Assembly: GCA_030429325.1 (NCBI GenBank)
Contig: JAUICT010000048.1
Span: 1 to 9,532 of the forward strand
DNA: 9,532 bases
Direction: 5' to 3'
DNA from: Bacteroidia bacterium
Lineage (GTDB): Bacteria > Bacteroidota > Bacteroidia > Flavobacteriales > Flavobacteriaceae
The translations under genes were made by a program, and so were the position numbers. A model generated the notes under the pieces. It worked only from the letters and a program-made list of their open reading frames with translations. It ran no database searches and was not told where the DNA came from. Below, one piece after another: positions 5,969 through 9,532 of this stretch. Positions within the stretch are counted from its first letter, which is position 1. Each line of letters opens with the position of its first letter.

Positions 5969-6400
5969 ATGAAAATTGCCATAGGGAACGATCACGCAGG
6001 AACCGACTATAAATTGGCCATAATAGGCTTGTTAAAATCCAAAGGTATAGATGTTGTTAATTATGGTACCGATGGTACCGACAGTGTGGACTATCCGGAT
6101 TTTGTGCATCCGGTTGCTACAGATGTCGAAGAAGGAAAAGTAGACATGGGCATTGTTATCTGTGGAAGTGGCAATGGAGCATCCATGACCATAAACAAAC
6201 ACCAAAAAGTAAGGGGAGCTCTTTGTTGGAACAAGGAAATCACTGCTCTTGCGCGGGAACACAACAATGCAAATATTTTAAGTCTACCTGCCCGGTTTAT
6301 TGCATTACCGCAAGCCTTGGAAATGGTGGAAACCTTTTTGAACACAGAATTTCAAGGAGGCCGTCATGAACGCAGGATAGAAAAAATACCGTGCAGCTAA
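5969..6400 (+). CDS. rpiB: ribose-5-phosphate isomerase B
   Basis: RpiB interconverts ribose 5-phosphate and ribulose 5-phosphate in the non-oxidative pentose phosphate pathway, in the cytosol. The 143-residue protein has the family motifs in order: IGNDHAG (5-11), VDYPDF (40-45), GIVICGSGNGASMTINK (61-77), REHNNANILSLPAR (96-109) and GGRHERRIEKI near the end. C65 and H98 correspond to Cys66 and His99 of E. coli RpiB, so both catalytic residues are present. Length is typical (E. coli 149). The ATG at 5969 is preferred; ATG at 5962 is in another frame. Its promoter lies in the AT-rich divergent region. The elaA-type gene follows 82 nt later and may be cotranscribed. Close relatives such as LacA/LacB act on other sugars, but the overall match favours RpiB. 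Confidence 0.96.
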   Translation: MKIAIGNDHAGTDYKLAIIGLLKSKGIDVVNYGTDGTDSVDYPDFVHPVATDVEEGKVDMGIVICGSGNGASMTINKHQKVRGALCWNKEITALAREHNNANILSLPARFIALPQALEMVETFLNTEFQGGRHERRIEKIPCS

Positions 6401-6446
6401 AAGTTGGACAAGTATTTTGATTTATTCAATTAATCCGCAAAAGTAC

Positions 6447-6474
6447 CAATACCGATGACTCGAAAGAGGTATTG
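6447..6474 (+). other. hairpin with GAAA tetraloop before the acetyltransferase start
   Basis: In the 82-nt gap between rpiB and the acetyltransferase gene, CAATAC (6447-6452) pairs with GTATTG (6469-6474). An inner stem CTC/GAG (6459-6461 / 6466-6468) closes a GAAA (GNRA-type) loop, with CGATGA bulged between the two stems. It ends 8 nt before the ATG at 6483. No U-tract follows, so it is not a standard terminator. A role in translation control or mRNA stability is inference. Confidence 0.4.
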
Positions 6475-6482
6475 TAAAAAAG

Positions 6483-6923
6483 ATGGATGTAGTTACCAGA
6501 ACTTTTGATGAACTATCCAATATAGAACTTTACCAAATAATGCGTTTACGCAGTGAAGTATTTGTGGTAGAGCAAGATTGTGTATATCAAGATTTGGACA
6601 ACAAGGACCAAAAAGCGCTTCACGTTTTTGGAACCAAAAAAAATGAAGTAGTAGCCTACACCCGTATTTTTAAACCTGGCGACTATTTTAAAAATACCAG
6701 TATTGGAAGGGTAGTGGTAGCCGCAGATCAACGTAAGTATGGATATGGAAAGCAAATCATGTTGGCTTCATTGAATGTAATTGAGGAACGATTTCCAAAC
6801 ACAACTGTTGAAATATCGGCCCAGACCTATCTTTTAAAGTTCTATACCGAATTGGGTTTTGAACGCACTGGAGAAGAATACTTGGAGGACGGGATTCCCC
6901 ATGTGAAAATGATAAAAAGTTAG
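6483..6923 (+). CDS. elaA: ElaA-type GNAT family N-acetyltransferase
   Basis: This 146-residue protein is a member of the GNAT superfamily, which moves acetyl groups from acetyl-CoA to amines. It follows the ElaA pattern closely: FDELSNIELYQIMRLRSEVF (8-27), VVEQDCVYQDLDNKD (28-42), IGRVVVA (74-80), the acetyl-CoA pyrophosphate loop RKYGYG (84-89), AQTYLLKFYTELGF (113-126) and EDGIPHVKM (135-143). The physiological substrate of ElaA is not established. The start ATG at 6483 gives full family length. There is no clear promoter of its own, so it may be read from rpiB across the hairpin-bearing gap. It converges on the putative endonuclease gene, with one base between the two stop codons. Confidence 0.9.
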   Translation: MDVVTRTFDELSNIELYQIMRLRSEVFVVEQDCVYQDLDNKDQKALHVFGTKKNEVVAYTRIFKPGDYFKNTSIGRVVVAADQRKYGYGKQIMLASLNVIEERFPNTTVEISAQTYLLKFYTELGFERTGEEYLEDGIPHVKMIKS

Positions 6924-6924
6924 A

Positions 6925-7533
6925 TCATGCCAACCTTTTGGCAACCCCAATTGTGCATAAAAACTCCAACCTTAAAATAAGATTTATGGGTTTTTCCGCT
7001 TTGTTTGATGAGGAAAAGAACAAGTATCCCTCTTTTTTTGGATGAAGTTTTTCCAAAACCAACTTTCCATGGGTGTCTTTATTGTCGTTGGCAACCCTTG
7101 TCAAATATTCCTCGGTTAAACCCAAACCAGAAAGATGCCCAATTAATTTTTCACGGTTTACAAAAGTGATGTTGCACGAAGTAAACATCTTTTCCTCATC
7201 AGAATAAATACTCGTAACCAAGGCGTAAAAATGGGTCTTTTTGGAACCATCGAACAGCCAACCCTGCTTCTGGTGGCCACTTTTATCATAAAAAAGCTCA
7301 AAAGCAAAAGTGGGCAAGCTTTCGTTTACATAATCCAGTTGGGCTTTCTCATCCACATAGAACAGATTTTTTGAGGTTTTGTGCTCAAGGATGAGATCGA
7401 TGCCTTGTCTTTGTTGTTTTAGATTGGAAACCCGTCTAAAGGTATATTGATTTAGGTGCTTTTCGTAATAGAAATCCAGTAAGGGGGTCAGTTGTTTTTC
7501 TTTGGATAGATCGGAGTGGAAATTACTTTTCAA
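6925..7533 (-). CDS. putative type II restriction endonuclease (PD-(D/E)xK-like), partner of the adjacent cytosine methyltransferase
   Basis: I do not recognise this 202-residue protein as a named family. The segment QGIDLILEHKTSKNLFYVDEKAQLDY (43-68) resembles a PD-(D/E)xK nuclease core: D46, then a strand ending in D61-E62-K63 as the D/ExK part. It is followed by LPTFAFELFYD (73-83) and GWLFD (91-95). There is no signal peptide or membrane segment. Small size, a position immediately after a DNA cytosine methyltransferase gene and an 11-bp overlap with it (7523-7533) argue for the restriction half of a type II system that would cut the unmethylated target. The start is TTG at 7533; no ATG occurs in the first third of the frame. 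Nuclease activity is inferred from motif and context. Alternatives are a nicking or repair nuclease tied to the methyltransferase. Confidence 0.62.
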   Translation of the reverse strand: MKSNFHSDLSKEKQLTPLLDFYYEKHLNQYTFRRVSNLKQQRQGIDLILEHKTSKNLFYVDEKAQLDYVNESLPTFAFELFYDKSGHQKQGWLFDGSKKTHFYALVTSIYSDEEKMFTSCNITFVNREKLIGHLSGLGLTEEYLTRVANDNKDTHGKLVLEKLHPKKEGYLFFSSSNKAEKPINLILRLEFLCTIGVAKRLA

Positions 7534-8758
7534 GTAAAGATATTTTGCGGAACAGGGCAGAACCTATTTGTTCCACAATACCCACCACAAGGGCGTTACC
7601 CATAAAAAATGCCCGTTTGGCATCTGGGATTCCATCCAATAAGGTGTGATTGTCGGGAAACATGTTCAACCGTTCCAGTTCAATAGGGGAGAGTCTTCGC
7701 AGTCCTTTTGGGGTTTGGACCACGTGCTTAAACCGGGAAGGCGATTTGCCCCCTTCTCCGGTTATGATGGTTCTGGAAGGTTGATCGAGAGCATCAGGAA
7801 ACACCATGCTTCCCTCGCTATAATTGTATTTAAAACCGGTACTGGTCTTGCGTATTTCTTTTTTGGCACCTTTTAAATAGGTCCACTTGGGTAGGTCGTC
7901 TGTGTCGATATATAAACTTGGGTCTGCGGAACCGTTCTCCAAAATATGGGATAGTAAGGTTCTTTTTCCATCAAAGGATGGTAAGGTTTTTTGAGTGAAA
8001 ACCGTGCCATCGATACATAATCCGGTATTTAAAAAAGGAGATAGTTTTTGATCCTTGTTGAAATCGTTCGATACGGATACCAAATCTTCATCCAAGTCAA
8101 AAGAGACAAGCGGCTTGTTGACATGTTCAATCGGAAAAGCATTGGAAATTACCCCATCGTTGAACAACCAATCCTTTGGATTGGCTTTTTTAAGTGAGGT
8201 GTAAATAGGGGTCGATGTATGATAGGCCAGAAAAAAAACGCGCCTTCGGCGCTGTGGCATTCCATAATCGGCAGCATTGATCACACGCCATTCCACCGCA
8301 TACCCTAAATCGCAAAGACTGCGAAGCATCACGGCAAAATCACGACCTCTTTGTGCGGAAGGAGATTTCAACAAACGGTCTACATTCTCCAGAAAAAGGT
8401 ACTTGGGTTTGTTCTTCTTTTCGGATAGAATGCGATGAATGGACCACCACAACACTCCCTTTTTGCCAATAAGTCCTTTGGAATTTTTAAGCGAGGTGGC
8501 TACGGAATAGTCCTGACAAGGAAATCCGCCCACCAAAATATCATGGTCAGGAATTTCTAGGGTGGGGACGTCCTCAATATTGGTGTTGGAATGGTTTTCG
8601 GGACCAAAACGGGCCTCATAAACTTTGGATGCATGCTGCGTTTTGGTTGAAGGTTCCCATTGGTTGCTCCACACTACTTTGTAGTGTCCGGTTTCTTCCA
8701 AGCCCAACCGAAAACCACCTACCCCGGCAAAAAGTTCACACACCTTGAGTTGTTGCAT
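7523..8758 (-). CDS. DNA (cytosine-5-)-methyltransferase, type II R-M
   Basis: This enzyme adds a methyl group from S-adenosylmethionine to C5 of cytosine in a specific DNA sequence. With ATG at 8758 it has 411 residues. Motifs in order are FAGVGGF (I, from residue 10), GGFPCQDYS with catalytic C81 (IV), ENVDRLL from 124 (VI), QRRRRVF from 169 (VIII), RRLSPIELERLNMFP (IX, 354-368) and GNALVVGIVEQIG (X, from 387). The stretch between VIII and IX, about 175-350, is the target-recognition domain and is long. I cannot read the target sequence from it. A TTG two codons upstream (8764) would add MG; the ATG is preferred. The gene begins 15 nt after the GDYXXLXY gene and overlaps the putative endonuclease gene. 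No vsr-type repair gene or controller (C) gene is nearby. Confidence 0.96.
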   Translation of the reverse strand: MQQLKVCELFAGVGGFRLGLEETGHYKVVWSNQWEPSTKTQHASKVYEARFGPENHSNTNIEDVPTLEIPDHDILVGGFPCQDYSVATSLKNSKGLIGKKGVLWWSIHRILSEKKNKPKYLFLENVDRLLKSPSAQRGRDFAVMLRSLCDLGYAVEWRVINAADYGMPQRRRRVFFLAYHTSTPIYTSLKKANPKDWLFNDGVISNAFPIEHVNKPLVSFDLDEDLVSVSNDFNKDQKLSPFLNTGLCIDGTVFTQKTLPSFDGKRTLLSHILENGSADPSLYIDTDDLPKWTYLKGAKKEIRKTSTGFKYNYSEGSMVFPDALDQPSRTIITGEGGKSPSRFKHVVQTPKGLRRLSPIELERLNMFPDNHTLLDGIPDAKRAFFMGNALVVGIVEQIGSALFRKISLLEK

Positions 8759-8773
8759 GCCCAAAAATAGGAT

Positions 8774-9262
8774 TTATTCTATTTTTTTAAAGTCTGCATC
8801 GTACAAACCCACCAAAATACTGTTGCCTTTTTTGTCCACTTTTACGGCCCCATATTCTGCAGTTTCATATTTTTCGGCCTCCCCTTCTTGGAAGAAAAAT
8901 GATTCCGCCCCAATATTGATGTCCCATCTATTTTGGGAAGTGTATTCAATAAGATATTCGTTTTCGCCAAGCGGAGTTCTTTCTTTTTGGAACCTTTTTT
9001 TCTGGGCCACACCATTGGCATCCAAGCCTACTACGCAAAACCCACGTTTGGGAATACTGTCGCTATTGATGTCTTCTGAAAGCGTGTACCGCAATCGCAT
9101 ATAATCTCCCTGCATCAAAGAGCGTGGGTCCACGGGAGCCAGCTCTAGAAGAATCAGTTCACCCTGTTCCAATAGTTCTTCTTTCTTGATAATGGAGTGA
9201 TTGAAAAAGGCAAAAAACGCCACGAGGTTTACCAAGATGATAATCGTACTATACTTTTTCAT
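8774..9262 (-). CDS. GDYXXLXY domain-containing protein
   Basis: This 162-residue protein has one N-terminal hydrophobic segment (about 4-20), serving as signal or membrane anchor, and a soluble domain outside the membrane. The naming motif is intact as GDYMRLRY (52-59), preceded by VDPRSLMQ. The family is common in bacteria next to DUF2157/DUF4401 membrane proteins; its function is not known. Here the ATG at 9262 lies 14 bp inside the end of the DUF4401-like gene, the usual arrangement, and suggests translational coupling. The C-terminal half (YGAVKVDKKGNSILVGLYD) is typical of the family. The cytosine methyltransferase gene follows after 15 nt, so the R-M pair probably shares its transcript. 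Confidence 0.92.
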   Translation of the reverse strand: MKKYSTIIILVNLVAFFAFFNHSIIKKEELLEQGELILLELAPVDPRSLMQGDYMRLRYTLSEDINSDSIPKRGFCVVGLDANGVAQKKRFQKERTPLGENEYLIEYTSQNRWDINIGAESFFFQEGEAEKYETAEYGAVKVDKKGNSILVGLYDADFKKIE

Positions 9263-9532
9263 TGGTCGGGGCTTTTTTGGTTAGAAATAGATAAAACAGC
9301 ACAAATATCACCCCAGATGAAAAAAGGAGAATGGATTTGACCAAGAGGGTCAAATTAAGATCATAGTAATATTGTATGACAAAGTACACCAAGGCCACAA
9401 TGCCAATACCCAAACCCGTTTTGTGATTCACCCTGAAACTGAGCAGGACAATCAATAGTGCCCCCGAAATTGATGGGGCAAAAAGTGTGGGCAAAAGGGT
9501 TAGACAGGTCAGAGTATATATCCAGATTTTTG
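9249..9532 (-). CDS. DUF4401-like multi-pass membrane protein (5' end beyond the window)
   Basis: The frame is open to the right edge with no stop, so this is the C-terminal 93 residues or so of a longer protein. A TTG at 9494 is an internal codon, not a convincing start, because the hydrophobic sequence continues upstream (KIWIYTLTCLTLL). Three or four membrane segments can be seen: one up to LFAPSISGALLIVLLSF, then GLGIGIVALVYFVIQYYY, then LLVKSILLFSSGVIFVLFYLFL, ending with the short basic tail TKKAPTNEKV. Overlap with a GDYXXLXY gene makes the C-terminal domain of a DUF4401/DUF2157 protein the best call. The function of these proteins is unknown. The operon promoter lies outside the window. 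Confidence 0.75.
   Translation of the reverse strand, partial: KIWIYTLTCLTLLPTLFAPSISGALLIVLLSFRVNHKTGLGIGIVALVYFVIQYYYDLNLTLLVKSILLFSSGVIFVLFYLFLTKKAPTNEKV

Noticed and set aside
6928..6943. TGCCAA/TTGGCA stem as terminator of the R-M operon
   Set aside because: Only six pairs, inside the coding sequence; the nearest T-run lies several bases past the stem. Not convincing.
6925..8758. R-M pair as a recent mobile island
   Set aside because: No integrase, transposase, flanking repeats or obvious composition change can be seen; transfer is plausible for such systems but not shown here.
8759..8764. TTG at 8764 as methyltransferase start
   Set aside because: ATG two codons later is a stronger start and loses nothing from motif I.
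8762..8769. TATTTTTG on the minus strand as a promoter for the methyltransferase gene
   Set aside because: It matches TAnnTTTG but has no TTG at a suitable distance, and it would start transcription at or inside the start codon at 8758.
8745..9104. 119-codon plus-strand frame opposite the GDYXXLXY gene
   Set aside because: It is the complement of a well-supported gene and shows no recognisable domain.

Overview
The window looks like chromosome from a member of the Flavobacteriaceae (Bacteroidota). The evidence is a type IX secretion (T9SS) type B sorting domain beside a PorP/SprF-family protein, a head-GIN (DUF2807) lipoprotein-like secreted protein, a DUF4401/GDYXXLXY pair, genes with little sign of Shine-Dalgarno sequences, and several promoters that match the Bacteroidota form (TTG, about 18-19 nt, TAnnTTTG). 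The species cannot be named from this sequence alone.

Layout, left to right. (1) 1-1234, plus strand: the C-terminal end of a T9SS-secreted adhesin-like protein and its PorP/SprF partner. (2) 1280-1758, plus strand: folB (dihydroneopterin aldolase), then tRNA-Cys(GCA), each with its own near-perfect promoter. The tRNA ends at a terminator that also serves the converging genes. (3) 5373-1791, minus strand: rnr (RNase R), a secreted head-GIN protein and a LysE-family exporter, spaced like an operon. (4) 5374-5968: a 595-bp non-coding region, about 75% A+T, between divergent rnr and rpiB. It holds six copies of TCAACA, a few DnaA-box-like 9-mers and several inverted repeats. (5) 5969-6923, plus strand: rpiB (ribose-5-phosphate isomerase B) and an ElaA-type acetyltransferase. 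(6) 9532-6925, minus strand: the end of a DUF4401-like membrane protein, a GDYXXLXY protein, a DNA cytosine-5 methyltransferase and a small protein with a PD-(D/E)xK-like motif. The last two form a probable type II restriction-modification (R-M) system.

Most of the window is ordinary flavobacterial housekeeping. Two places deserve attention. One is the R-M pair: its putative endonuclease belongs to no family I can name with confidence, starts with TTG inside the end of the methyltransferase gene, and sits at the tail of a membrane-protein operon. The other is the AT-rich divergent region, whose repeated motif and dyads suggest a protein-binding hub and possibly a replication origin. No CRISPR array, insertion sequence or integrase was seen.
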